Source: Ashinkailepas kermadecensis (lineage: Eukaryota; Arthropoda; Thecostraca; Neolepadidae). Taken from it: a stretch of 64,000 nt of DNA. Below the pieces are notes generated by a model, which saw only the letters and a list, made by a program, of their open reading frames with translations, made no database searches and was not told the DNA's origin. Where the stretch lies: the NCBI GenBank assembly GCA_034440615.1, contig JAOTOM010004668.1, positions 1-64,000 of the forward strand. The letters run 5' to 3'. The translations under genes were made by a program, and so were the position numbers. The first letter of the stretch is position 1. Every line of letters begins with the position of its first letter. This document shows, piece after piece, positions 44,216 to 54,944 of the stretch.

Positions 44216-45190
44216 TAATCGCTCTGAAGCCCCAAAAATCGTGCCAGAGTTACAAAAAAAATTGCGTAGAAATCCGAAAAAGAACTTTCTGATGCCTGGG
44301 AAAAAATCGCGTAGGTGACCAAAATTCATACCGGGACCCGGAAAAGCGACCTGAGCCAGAAAATTGAGAGGAGGTCCCGAAACAATCGCATCGAGCCCAG
44401 AAAACTGGCGTCGAGACCCAAACAACTAGCTCGTCAGGGTTTCGACAACGCGCTTCGGAGCTTACAAAACTCACGTCTTGGCACGAAAAAAAATCGCGCC
44501 TGAACCTCGACAAGTGGCGTAGGAGCCTCCAGAAATCGCATTGGGGCCCATAATTTCCACTAAGGCACCACAAATTCCGTGTCGAGGGCACAAAAATTCC
44601 TGTCGTATGGTCTCAATAAGTCCAGCGGTACCCTCAACACCACCGGGAGCCGTACAGAACGCAACGAGTCTCTGAAGAAAGCCACATGGCTTTACTTTAT
44701 GCGTCCCGGCATGCGTGTAGCCCTGCATGTTTTGGTAGGGCACTTGCTCTCCCTCCATAATGTTGGCTTTGCTTCCCCTCCAATAAATTAAACTTTTAAT
44801 TTGGAACCCAATGGGGTAGGCCCTTCCCACAATCAATTTGGGCGAGCGCATTGCTTTCCTGCAATGTACCCTCCCAATAATGTTCAGGAACATACACCTA
44901 CGTATGTGCACCGGGGCCTTAAATAAACACAGTGGGGGCCCCAAAAAAATACACCGGAGATTCCTAGGACGCACCGAGGCCCTCAAAACCCACCGTGGCT
45001 GCGAAGACATGCGGATCTCAAAAACAGGACAGGACCCGCAAAATGTGACACGGGCATGAAAACGCGCCGGGGAAGCAAGTCAACACGTAGGGACCTTCGA
45101 ATACGAGCCTGTTTCACAAAAAGAACTTCAGTCCCAAAAAGCAAAATGGCAAAGAAAGACGTTCGGCTTCAAAAACGCGCTCGGGGACTA
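44216..45190. repeat. About 20-bp satellite, A-rich variant
   Basis: Units such as CCCAGAAAACTGGCGTCGAG and CCCGAAACAATCGCATCGAG repeat at 20-23 bp. Their sequence differs from the neighbouring array but the period is the same. A less regular stretch lies at 44600-44930. Confidence 0.7.
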
Positions 45191-45897
45191 CAACATTTTG
45201 CCACGCCCTGAAACACATCAATACACGAATGAACGCAAAGGGACGTACAAAGAACATCGAACCAGCTTGCGTTTCAGCTGGGTGGCCAATCTGTGAGCAT
45301 ATTTTTTTTTTAATATTAGGTACATACATGATCCGTGAGGTATCTGGATTGCTTTTGAATCAGAAGATGTGGGAAGAAAAGAACTAACTTCGACTGGAAT
45401 CCATCGAATGCTCCCACCGAAACACGATGCAACGCATTCTATAACATTAAAGATGGCACAAGACCATTATGCTGCAGCAGTTATCAAACGGTAAGGGTCC
45501 TAGCAGAAACCGCAGAAACGCAAGCGGGTGATAAATGCCAAAATAACTTTATTAGATTATTAACCTTCATTACCTTTATATGGTGAATGTGGTCATTTCC
45601 AACGGTGCAAGGTTAGTAGTGCGACTTGGCCTATCAAGAGATACCTACCAGAAAGAAACCTTTGAACAAGAGGAGGGGATTGAATTTCGGGGACTTAGAA
45701 ACGATGGTAGTTGGTTGGACCCCTCCACAGAACACTATGTTGTCCTTAATTATTTTAATTGAAAAAACAATCCCACCGAGTACAAATCAGTTTAAATATG
45801 TGAGGTACTCTTCGCTCACGCCAGGGGCTTAACTGGACCCTGCTCTAGCAAGGGTGGCTTCGAGCCTCAGAGCCCCATGGGTTTCGCCACCAGGGTC

Positions 45898-45898
<1 letters not shown>
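45191..45898. other. Intergenic, no gene recognised
   Basis: AT-richer than the satellite before it. No coding or repeat family was recognised. Confidence 0.5.

Positions 45899-45974
<76 letters not shown>
45899..45974. repeat. (CA)n-(TA)n microsatellite
   Basis: CA then TA repeat. Confidence 0.98.
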
Positions 45975-46651
45975 TTTTATACATTGGCTGTTGAAGAGAA
46001 GAGCGCATTTAGTTTTAGCAAGTTTTCTGTCTAGGTTTTCGATTGATCGTATTGTTTTCTTCGTTTCGTTAGATAGCTGTTAAATTATTTCACCAAGTGA
46101 CATGTACAGTTATATTCGTTTATTGACGTTTTGGATTCATACATTGATCCATTTTCAAAATCACCGCTCTGCACAATGAAAATAAACGCACACAAGTATA
46201 CTTAAAAAAACATAAATTGAGCACAGGTTTTACACGAGCTATTCTCGCAACATCATCTCCCATTTTGTCAATTCCTGAAGGGCCACCCACATAAACAAGT
46301 ATATTCTCATCTGAACTATTCACAACAACCGTGAAGCACTGGATCGCATTTACATCGAAACGTGTTTGCCCCCCCCCCCCCCCTTTGCCCTTTTTGGTCA
46401 TGCATTATTCCAGAGTGACAACGTGACGTGAGTGCTGACTTGTTTGTTAATTTCTGGTGTGTGTTCACGTATGTACAATGACTCGAGCACCATGAGACGG
46501 GTTCGGTCCGGGCAAGACGTGATGATGGTGGTGTTGTTGGTAAGGTGTTCTCGTGTTAGCGGTGTTCTTTTGGTGCTCCATCTCTGAGGTGCATTGTCAG
46601 TCTTCTAGAAAGGGAGGTTGTGGTGGCACAAATGTAACTTATTTTGTGTAT
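45975..46651. other. Intergenic, no gene recognised
   Basis: Contains a poly-C run (46369-46383) and a 93-codon minus-strand frame (46120-46401) without family resemblance. Confidence 0.5.
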
Positions 46652-46674
46652 ATACTATATATATATATATCTAG

Positions 46675-46735
<61 letters not shown>
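46652..46735. repeat. (TA)n microsatellite
   Basis: TA repeat with one CTAGATATG interruption. Confidence 0.97.
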
Positions 46736-46737
<2 letters not shown>

Positions 46738-46760
46738 CATACAAGTATCTACAAAGAAGG

Positions 46761-47370
46761 TGTTGCCGGCGGACCGTCCCCCTTCAGCCGTAGACCGTCC
46801 GCCGGCAACGCTTCTTTAATGGAGCGTTGCCGGCGCCAGAGCTGCTGGATCATCTTCCAGCAGCTCTGGACCGTGCACTGGCAGTGGCGGACCGTTCGCC
46901 GGCAGCGGCGGACCGTCCACTGGCAGCACTGGACTGTCCGCCGGCAACGGTGGATCATCCACCGGCAACTCTGGGCTGTCCGCCGGCAACGGTGGATCAT
47001 CCACCGGCAACTCTGGGCTGTCCGCCGGCAACGGTGGATCATCCACCGGCAACTCTGGGCTGTCCGCCGGCAGCGGTTAACCGTCCCGCGGCAGTACTGG
47101 ACCGTCTGCCGGTAGCGCTTGACCGTCCACCGGCAGCGGTGGACGGTCCGCTGGCAGCGGCGGACCGTCCGCTGGCAGCAGTGTACCGTCCGCTGGCAAC
47201 GGTGAACCGTCCACCGGTAGTACTGGATCGTCCGCTGGAAGCGCTGGACCGTCCACCGGAAGCGCTGGACTGTACGCCGGTAGCGCTAGTCCGTCCGCCG
47301 GGAACGGCGGATCAGCGCTGGACCGTCCCGCCAGCAACGGCAGATCATCTTCCGGCAGCGCTGGACCGTA
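46761..47370. repeat. 21-bp minisatellite with 42-bp higher-order units
   Basis: The basic unit is GACCGTCCGCCGGCAGCGGTG-like, 21 bp, about 29 units. Between about 46938 and 47070 three 42-bp dimers are almost identical. Because 21 is a multiple of three, open frames persist on both strands (for example a PPATVDH/PPATLGC heptad frame). None has a supported start context, so it is listed as a repeat, not a gene. Confidence 0.9.
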
Positions 47371-48235
47371 GCTTCCTTCAGAAGCCTCGTAGAGGCCTGG
47401 CCAGTGGCCCAAGGTGATTGTGCACCCAACTCGAGCATGCGGTCGAAGTCAACTTCATCTCCGCTGAATGTTCATTTGACTTAATAAAAACGGGTGCTGC
47501 TGTCTGCCTCCTCCGGCTTTTCCATTGCTGCAGGCCTACCGCTGAACTGGTTGTGACCTTCAATGAAGATGCGCCAATGACGAGAGGAATTCAGAGCTTA
47601 TTCCGATGAAAAACTCTGACAAAAGTTTCAATGTGTGGCTTGACTACCACAAGCGAGTATGACAGCAGTCACACTCCATACTCTGCGCCATACGGAGTAT
47701 TATTGGGGTGCACTGGAGTATGCACGGTGGTTTTCAATATGGTATTTGGAAGAGCTACCCAGTTTTTCATGGTAATCGGACCGTGGTATATATAGGAAAG
47801 GGTGGTAACCGGGTTAGGGTAACTATGCCGAAAAACTCCGAATAAGCGAGCAGTAGTTCTACGGGTGGTAGAGGTTGGTCGTCTGCGCTCACCACCCTTT
47901 AAACACCAAGAAAGAGTTTATTCTGTAAAGGTGGTCAAATACGTTTTCAGTGTGGACTCAAAGTCGACGAGCGTGTTATTCGTAATATTATGTTCGATAA
48001 AGTAACATGCACCAACACGGAAGACCACCTCAAATTCGGAACGCCCTACAAAACTAGTATACCCAGTAATTTAGTGGTAAACCAACCTTCCATACAGTAC
48101 TGACAAGCTTGAAAGCACCAATCTAGTCTACTCATTTACCTGTCCGCGCGAAGATTGCATGCTTAGTCCAAGGAACAAGGTGCGTTGGTGACTGCGGTCA
48201 CCACACCTCAGCGTTCAAGGCGGTCATGCATCTGA
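47371..48235. other. Intergenic, no gene recognised
   Basis: No family recognised. A TATATATAG near 47788 is isolated. Ends with the 14-bp target duplication of the SINE (48222-48235). Confidence 0.5.
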
Positions 48236-48391
48236 TTGGTTATTGGTTTTGCGACACGTCGACCGTTGAGTCATGTAGCGTCGCCAATCTCACACCGATT
48301 GGTCGCGGGCGAAGAGTAGCGACAGGTGAGACTCGAACCCACAACCTTTGGATTGTGAGACGAGCATCTTACCCCTAGACCACTCGTCCCC
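48236..48391 (-). mobile_element. tRNA-derived SINE, copy 2
   Basis: Same family as 13175-13337. On the minus strand it has a tRNA-like head, A box GTGGTCTAGGGGT, B box GGTTCGAGTCT, and a body ending CAAAACCAATAACCAA. It is flanked by an exact 14-bp duplication GGTCATGCATCTGA (48222-48235 and 48392-48405). Confidence 0.93.
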
Positions 48392-48817
48392 GGTCATGCA
48401 TCTGAGCGAGGGTGGAATGCTGGAGATGTGCCAAGTCCAGGGGCCGGTCCTCATATTCAGGGGCATATGTTCAGATTGAATATGCAAAATGACAACTAAA
48501 AATTAGCAGCAGGGGCGTCAATTTGCATGCGCTTGGGGGGGGGGGACTTGATCCCAATCAAACCAAGACCTAGACATTGAGCCTAAGGTGGAGCCCTTCC
48601 AGAACGCTCGAGTGCACCCCACCCCACGAGTCTCTGTCAGCCGATGGCCGGATATAAATGTCATCAAAAATATTAATCTCCCCCCCCCCACCAATAAATT
48701 GCTGATAGTGACACGAATGGTTGGCAGGGTACAACCAGGGCACAACCAAACCCATACGCTCACCAAAGATCCTCACTTAGTTGGAATTTGAGCACTGGAG
48801 TAGACCAAGGTGAAGGT

Positions 48818-49414
48818 GTATCATAACCTCCACAGGTCATAACCTCGACAGTTCATAACCTCCACAAATTCAGCATACCCGAAGCGGTCGTAACCTCCAC
48901 AACTCCGATGCGGTCATAACTTCCATAGCTCACAACCTCTACAACTCAGAAGCGGTCATATACTCCACAACTCCGAAGCGGTCATAACCTCCAAGGCCCA
49001 CAACCTCCACAGATTCAAAAATTTCATAATTTCCTAGAAGCGTCACTTCAGCTAGCTATCGCTAGATAGCAGCACGATCTAGGTATTATGTTAGGTTAGG
49101 TTGCTATACTTCAGCGTTAAATCTCATGACATTAATTCCATATTCGTTGCGCTAATGCCTAGACCGCGCTGCTACCTAGCGACAGCTAGCTGAAGTGATG
49201 CTTCTAGGAAGTTATGAAGTTATTGAACCTGTGGAGGTTATGACCGCTTCGAAATTGTCAGCTGTGGAGGTTATGACCGCATCGGAGTTGTGGAGGTTAT
49301 GACCGCTCCGGAGTTGTGGAGGTTGTGAACTGTGGAGGCTATGACCTATGGAGGTTACGACCACTTCGGGTAAGTTGAATTTCTGGACGTTATGAACTGT
49401 GGAGGTTATGATAC
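48818..49414. mobile_element. Foldback-type element, long tandem-repeat inverted arms
   Basis: The left arm from GTATCATAACC (48818) and the right arm ending GGTTATGATAC (49414) are complementary along nearly their whole length (about 260 bp each). The outer arms consist of roughly 26-bp units such as GTCATAACCTCCACAACTCC. The inner arms contain CACTTCAGCTAGCT and CTAGGTAGCAGC-type sequence. A spacer of about 80 bp holds GTTAGGTTAGGTT. No coding capacity is present. Inverted arms made of short tandem repeats define foldback elements. Confidence 0.85.
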
Positions 49415-50192
49415 GCTGTCCACGGTGAACTAACCCAATGTCACATTTTAACCATTTTATTGGGCTCAATCTCAACATGGTTTCAAATGGAAATGTGCAA
49501 TGTACAACCAAACAGTGAAAAAAAGAACACGTGGGCTATTTTACGGCCCATTCAATTCCTGGGTGATATAGCGTTGCCAACTATTACGCCGATTGGTCGT
49601 GTAAACGATTCCTTTCCATAAGAACTCCAAATATTTTAAAGATAATGACTTGAAAAGAACCACAGGAATACAATCCGGAATTCAACACAACACGACTACG
49701 TAAATGTAATCGCCATATACATATATACATGTGCATATATATTTATATATATATATATATATATAACACATACCGAACGACGGAACAGAAGCAAGGAGAT
49801 CAAAGGTGGTCGGGATGAGCAAAACATTTCATAAAAATAGTATGCCAGGATCGCCTTATCACGACGCAACCAACATCCTGAGATGGCAATTATGATGGTT
49901 GTCACAAATCGCAACGAGCGGAAGCACTAAATCATAAGCGACCACAGTCCATCACAACAACGTCGCCACGTGTATCAAAACGATACCTCCTCATCTAACT
50001 ACCCAGTGCCGTTCCCAATGGCACCCATCAACCATCGACAATGCGCCCATCACCAGTGCACCAACACCCATAGCCTTCCTTCTCACTTCCTCCTACCGAC
50101 AACGGAGGAGCACAATTTGAGCGACGCCGCCCAGGCAGCGTTCCTGTCGCGAACCCGCCGCCGGTGGCGGCGCGTCACGTGTGCAGGTCAGA
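49415..50192. other. Intergenic / 3' flank of the zinc-finger gene
   Basis: Contains a (TA)n tract (49728-49766). It probably includes the 3' UTR of the minus-strand zinc-finger gene, but no clear polyadenylation signal was found close to its stop. Confidence 0.5.
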
Positions 50193-51821
50193 TCAGGTCT
50201 GCACCGCCTCGGCCGCGGCGCTCTCGGCGCGGTGGTTGCGCAGGTGACGCGCCAGGTGGTCGGTGGAGACGAACGTCGCCTCGCAGAGCTGGCACTGCGG
50301 CAGGCCGGCCCAGAAGTGGGAGCGCCGGTGGTCGGACAGGAGGTCGGCGGTGGCCAACGCCAGTCCACAGATGTCGCACTGGCTCTCCGCCGGCCGGCCC
50401 GAGTCGCTCTGCCTGTGGCCGATGTTGTGTCGTCGCAGGGCGACCAACGACGGAAGCACGCAGTCGCAAGTTCGACACTTCAGGACGAGATCGTGAGATG
50501 CGGTCGCCGCGTGCTTCAACGCGGACTGCTTGGTGCCGAACGAGACCCCACATTTGGGACAGCTGTAGACACGCCGTGCAGCCGCTTTCGCAGGCGCAAG
50601 GCGGTCTGCATGAGTCGCCTGATGACGCCGAAGATCGCCTACCGAAGGGAAGTCCATCGCACACAACCTGCAGCGGGATGCGGTGCCGGGCGTGCTGGAG
50701 AACCTGCTGTGCACTTTGGTTGCCAGATGTATGTTCAGGTAAGCAATGCTATTGAACGACAAGCCACATGGCTCGCACGGATATCGACCCTGCTTCCCGC
50801 GCACGTTCAGAACGTTCCCGGCGTCCAGTCGCTCGCAGGCGGCGGGCGCGCTTCCTCCGACGCCAGGCGAGGCTGTCTCTTCGTGCGTGTCGGCAGCTGG
50901 CTGGCCGGACAGGTGATGACCGACTATGTGGCGTGCCAGACGCGCTCGCGACGGGAACGCCGCACCACACGAGCGGCACCTGCAGGACGCGCTGGCACTG
51001 TGCTTGGACGTCTTCGTGTGCCGGTCGATGGCGCACAGATCGCGGAATCGTTTGTAGCACAGTGAACGGCGCTGCTGTAGCAGGCTGCACGCAGTCGTCA
51101 ACTTCGCCGACGCCGCGTCTGACGTTGGCTTCGCAGCGTGGGACGTGCCGTTTCCGGGCGCATCGGAGCCAGGCGCGGACGTCGATTCCACGGCGGCGGC
51201 ACGTGGTGTCCCGTGGCGCAGAACATGGCGTCCGAGAAGCACTGGAGACGGCAAGAACTCGCCACAAACGCTGCACTGAAAGTCGACGTGCACTCGACTT
51301 TTCATGTGTTTCACCAAATGCTTGGGGGAAGACAGCGATACTTTGCACTGCACGCACTTGAAAGGCTTCGGACACCGCCGGCGATGCCTCATGTACATGT
51401 GCCACCGCAGGCCATACTGCACGGAGACCTTGCACACGTGACACGTGCCACTGTTGGCATCGGCGGCAGACTGTGCCGCCGCATTCGACGGGTCATCGGG
51501 GCGCGAGACGTTGGCGCCGTTCTCCGGCTTGACGGCGTCTGTCGCCACTTGGTGTTCCAGCTTGTGTCGCGACAGGCTGGCCGGCGAGAAGCACACGCCG
51601 CCGCAAACGTCGCACTTGCGCACACGCTTCCCGACGTGTGTCTTCGAGTCCATGTGCAGCCGGAGGCTGAGCTTGTCGCGACACCACAGCTCGCACTCCA
51701 GACACGTGACGCCCCACGGCCCGACGGCGCACACCCGGCGCTGCGGCGAGCACGACGCTACCTCGCGCCGCTCGTCGTCGATGGCTCCGGCGGAACCGCT
51801 TTCCGACGTCGGCGCCGACAT
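50193..51821 (-). CDS. C2H2 zinc-finger protein, 542 aa, 12-13 fingers
   Basis: Twelve intact C-X2-C...H-X3/4/5-H fingers run from about residue 40 to the C-terminus, among them CDVCGGVCFSPASLSRHKLEH and CQLCEATFVSTDHLARHLRNH. One finger near the middle (LCYKRFRDLCAIDRHTKTSKH) has lost its first Cys pair. Fingers with H-X5-H alternate with fingers of H-X3-H for most of the length. TGEKP linkers are absent and spacing is irregular, so this is not a KRAB- or Kruppel-type tandem array. The likely role is nuclear nucleic-acid binding; the target is unknown. The ATG at 51819-51821 has an ACC context. The frame is intronless, GC-rich and flanked by a 30-bp minisatellite upstream. Confidence 0.9.
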   Translation of the reverse strand: MSAPTSESGSAGAIDDERREVASCSPQRRVCAVGPWGVTCLECELWCRDKLSLRLHMDSKTHVGKRVRKCDVCGGVCFSPASLSRHKLEHQVATDAVKPENGANVSRPDDPSNAAAQSAADANSGTCHVCKVSVQYGLRWHMYMRHRRRCPKPFKCVQCKVSLSSPKHLVKHMKSRVHVDFQCSVCGEFLPSPVLLGRHVLRHGTPRAAAVESTSAPGSDAPGNGTSHAAKPTSDAASAKLTTACSLLQQRRSLCYKRFRDLCAIDRHTKTSKHSASASCRCRSCGAAFPSRARLARHIVGHHLSGQPAADTHEETASPGVGGSAPAACERLDAGNVLNVRGKQGRYPCEPCGLSFNSIAYLNIHLATKVHSRFSSTPGTASRCRLCAMDFPSVGDLRRHQATHADRLAPAKAAARRVYSCPKCGVSFGTKQSALKHAATASHDLVLKCRTCDCVLPSLVALRRHNIGHRQSDSGRPAESQCDICGLALATADLLSDHRRSHFWAGLPQCQLCEATFVSTDHLARHLRNHRAESAAAEAVQT

Positions 51822-51978
51822 GGTTTTACAGAGAGGGCTGCGGTGCTCCGTCCACCGTGTTTCGGCCGGGAGGCTTCGCGTTCGCGACCGCTACCGCGGG
51901 TGCGTCGACTGAGCCGACGTCACGGTAGAGAGTCACGCAGCAGTGACGCGTTGGCAGCACTCGCCAGGCTGCGATGCG

Positions 51979-52172
51979 ACTGGAGGCACTGACGTACGGT
52001 CGGAAGACGTCGGAGGCGCTGACGTACGGTCTGGAGACGTCGGAGGCGCTGACGTACGGTCGGGAGACGTCGGGGTGCTGACGCACGGTCGAGAGACGCC
52101 GGAGGCACTGACGCACGGTCAGGAGACGTCGGAGGCGCTGACGTACCGTTAGAAGACGCTGAAGGCGCTAAC
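51979..52172. repeat. 30-bp minisatellite upstream of the zinc-finger gene
   Basis: About 6.5 units of a 30-bp repeat with core GACGTCGGAGGCGCTGACGT, placed 150-350 bp upstream of the zinc-finger start codon. It probably lies in the promoter or 5' UTR. Confidence 0.92.
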
Positions 52173-53942
52173 GTCACGCACGATCAGGAGACCCAGGGCA
52201 TCCGAGCAGGACGGTCCAGCAGCGAAGGTTGTGTGACGAGAGCTGTCCCGATGAGATCGCCGGCCGCACGATGTACTTGTGGCGGCCCTGCACATACTAG
52301 GCGCTACATAGGCAACCACGTACGGTGGAAATGTCTTCGGAGCGGCAGCAGCCGTCACTTCGTCCGAAAAGAAGACAGAGAACGCAACCTGGAAACAAAA
52401 CAGTCGGAATCTGAGTGCACGCCATGAACTATCTACTAGCTGAGTTGAGGTTAGGATACGACACAAATTGTACCTTGCCCTGTCCGAACTTCACACGATT
52501 GCTCATTGTGCAAACTGCTTTCAAAGGAACGTTCGTCCGAATTCCATCAAACTAAGAGCACGTTATCAGTAATTATGCAGCAATGATTATTGCCAGGATA
52601 AATTTGTCCGAATTCTTGCTGGGGTGGATTTATGGACCAGGGTCCTATCAATTTTAAGTGCTTTGTTGTCATTTCACCAAGTAAAGAAACTTGCATTCAC
52701 TTAAATAATATTACAAAAACAGCAGAACAAAACATATGATATTTATACAGAAGAAGACCCTGAGTGGAACTTGGAAAGCAACAAAGGGACTGGACTTGCT
52801 GAAGCTTACCTAACAACCTCTTCCTCTGCCGTTTCTTTGGGAAATCATATATAACTGAGATATTATTCCACTTAACATTGAATGGCACGTCACTCCTTCA
52901 GTCCTGTAATATTAGGTTACCAAACATCGGTAATTTCTAGGCGATCTAACAGCAGTAGGTTCCGTTAGATCATTAAGATGCCATAAGGTATTTATGAGAC
53001 AAGCTTTACACGTTTTATCTTCATACAGGAAACAAAGGAGTTAGGTGATTTTAGGTCAAGTTAATTTTTTTAAATCTAAGTTCGAAAAGTTTGATTTTAT
53101 ATGGGCTGGGGTGGGGGAGGGGGGGGGAGAATAAAAAGGAAATTGTATTTTCTTCAAAAGCAGATCAGGCTAGCTTAGGTTTGACTGGGCCAGGTTTTTA
53201 TTTGGAAATTGCTGAAAAACTGTTAATGTCCCCATTAAAAAATTGCTCTTAAAAACAGTGTCATGAAATTCTGAAATTGAGTGGTGACCCACACTGAATG
53301 GCAGCTGCTTTGACATCAACTTCATTAAATGCCATTTTTGCACTTTTTAGCTCAGGTTATGATGAAGTCTTGGGTCTATAAAAACTTGACATCTAGATGC
53401 AGCACTGTCCACTGGCAAAGGCAGCGGGTATACTACTGACATCATCACCAGCATGAAATAATGAACAAAGCCATTGGAAATGACTCATTAATAGGCATTA
53501 TCCATATATGCTTGCACCCTTTTTTCATCAGCTAGCCTATCTCAAATGGTCTACAAAAAGTAAATTGCAGGACACTGCTTAACAGTGATAAACTATTCGT
53601 GAACTAGGGTGGAATATACAACTTCCTGAACACTAAATTGACATCCTTCCCAAAAAGTATCAATGCTTTCTCAATCTGTGGTAATGACATCCACACGCCT
53701 AATTTTTAACCATATCTTGCTTACAAGTACCATGTTCATGCTTACCATCACAGATCGATGCACATGAACATCTTGTAAGTTATGAGATGCTCATGTTGTG
53801 GCAGAATTCCAGTTGAAGAGATTAGCTATGATGTGGTCTGTTGTACAATACCACCCTATAGTATGTTTTTAGCCATTATCATGAACATAAGTCTTGCCAA
53901 TTTAGGAATCTATCAAAACAAAGAAAAGATACACTTGTTTAA
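52173..53942. other. AT-rich intergenic DNA, no gene recognised
   Basis: 52605-52650 is a fragment of repeat family B (CCGAATTCTTGCTGGGGTGG). A poly-G patch lies near 53108-53126. Nothing else was recognised. Confidence 0.5.
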
Positions 53943-54129
53943 TACAACGAAGAATGGCTCTTAGATGCTCCTGGGTTTTAGACATTGCGTGTAAAGAAAG
54001 CATACGACCTTCAATATACGATGGCCCCTGGCCGAAACGTTGAGTAATAAAGTATAATCCTTAACGTTACTTTTAATGTCAACTCAGCACCTCCTGGTAT
54101 ATTGAAGGTCGTATGCTTTCTTTACACGC
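53943..54129. mobile_element. Miniature Penelope-like insertion, 187 bp
   Basis: Made only of terminal sequence: a 76-bp inverted end (53943-54018, including the tail complementary to 30241-30285) joined to the 3'-terminal 110 bp in plus orientation. Flanked by AAAGATACACTTG(T/C)TTAA at 53925-53942 and 54130-54147, an 18-bp duplication with one mismatch. The hammerhead core is cut at CGATGG, so it lacks CTGA. Confidence 0.9.
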
Positions 54130-54147
54130 AAAGATACACTTGCTTAA

Positions 54148-54944
54148 CATTGAGTCTGAAGGCCATACAATTTTTTTTTTTATAATGACATGGCTTCCAT
54201 GGTAAATTTCAACATTCTACCATTCTCAGTTTGACATCTCACACCTAATGAAAAGTCATTATTTTAATGCTGCTGCTTAAAAGAGATTAGGGTAGGCAAG
54301 GTTAGTTTATGCTACACTATTCAATCATTAAACATTTCCATGCTATATTACCTCACTCCAAGCCACCCTCTTTGGTGTTATTTTGCTTGTATACTGAAGG
54401 GTAGGAATTTGCAGAGGCAATGAATGGTCACATTGTCTTCTTGATTGTCTCACTCTTGGTCACATCATGTTAATAAATGTTGCATTGCATACAAATTCCA
54501 GGATTTCATCAAACCCCTTAATCCACAAATTTACCAAATTTTTTACACCGAAAAATTGTTCAGTTCCCAAAGAAATGAACATCAAATTAATTCAAATCTG
54601 ATCATTAAACACCAGAATACCATTTTTCTATATATTTACGAAACATACTTTTCACACCCCAGATACCTAAACATACAACATAAAAAAACATAGGAAGTGG
54701 GGGAAAGGGGGTTCAGGTGGGGTTATGTAATAGAAGAATAATGCAAGATTACAAAAACCTAACCTAACCTAACCTACTGATTTTTGTTCACCAAAAACCT
54801 ACTGATGCTGGATTGCCTAAAAACCAAGGATGTTGGATTGCCCAGAACCTACTGATGTTGAATCACCATATGGATGTTCCCATATGGTGATTCATATGGA
54901 TGTTCCCATATGGTGATTCATATGGATGTGTGTGCTTAAAACTG
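54148..54944. other. AT-rich intergenic DNA
   Basis: 54756-54776 is a (CCTAA)4 run. 54860-54930 holds two to three tandem copies of a CATATGGATGTTCC-GTGATT unit of about 29 bp. No gene. Confidence 0.6.

Noticed and set aside
43552..45190. CRISPR-like regularly spaced repeats
   Set aside because: Units are contiguous, about 20 bp and diverged, with no conserved repeat/spacer alternation, in animal DNA.
50181..51992. Plus-strand frames opposite the zinc-finger gene
   Set aside because: Shadow frames. The minus strand shows 12 regular fingers.
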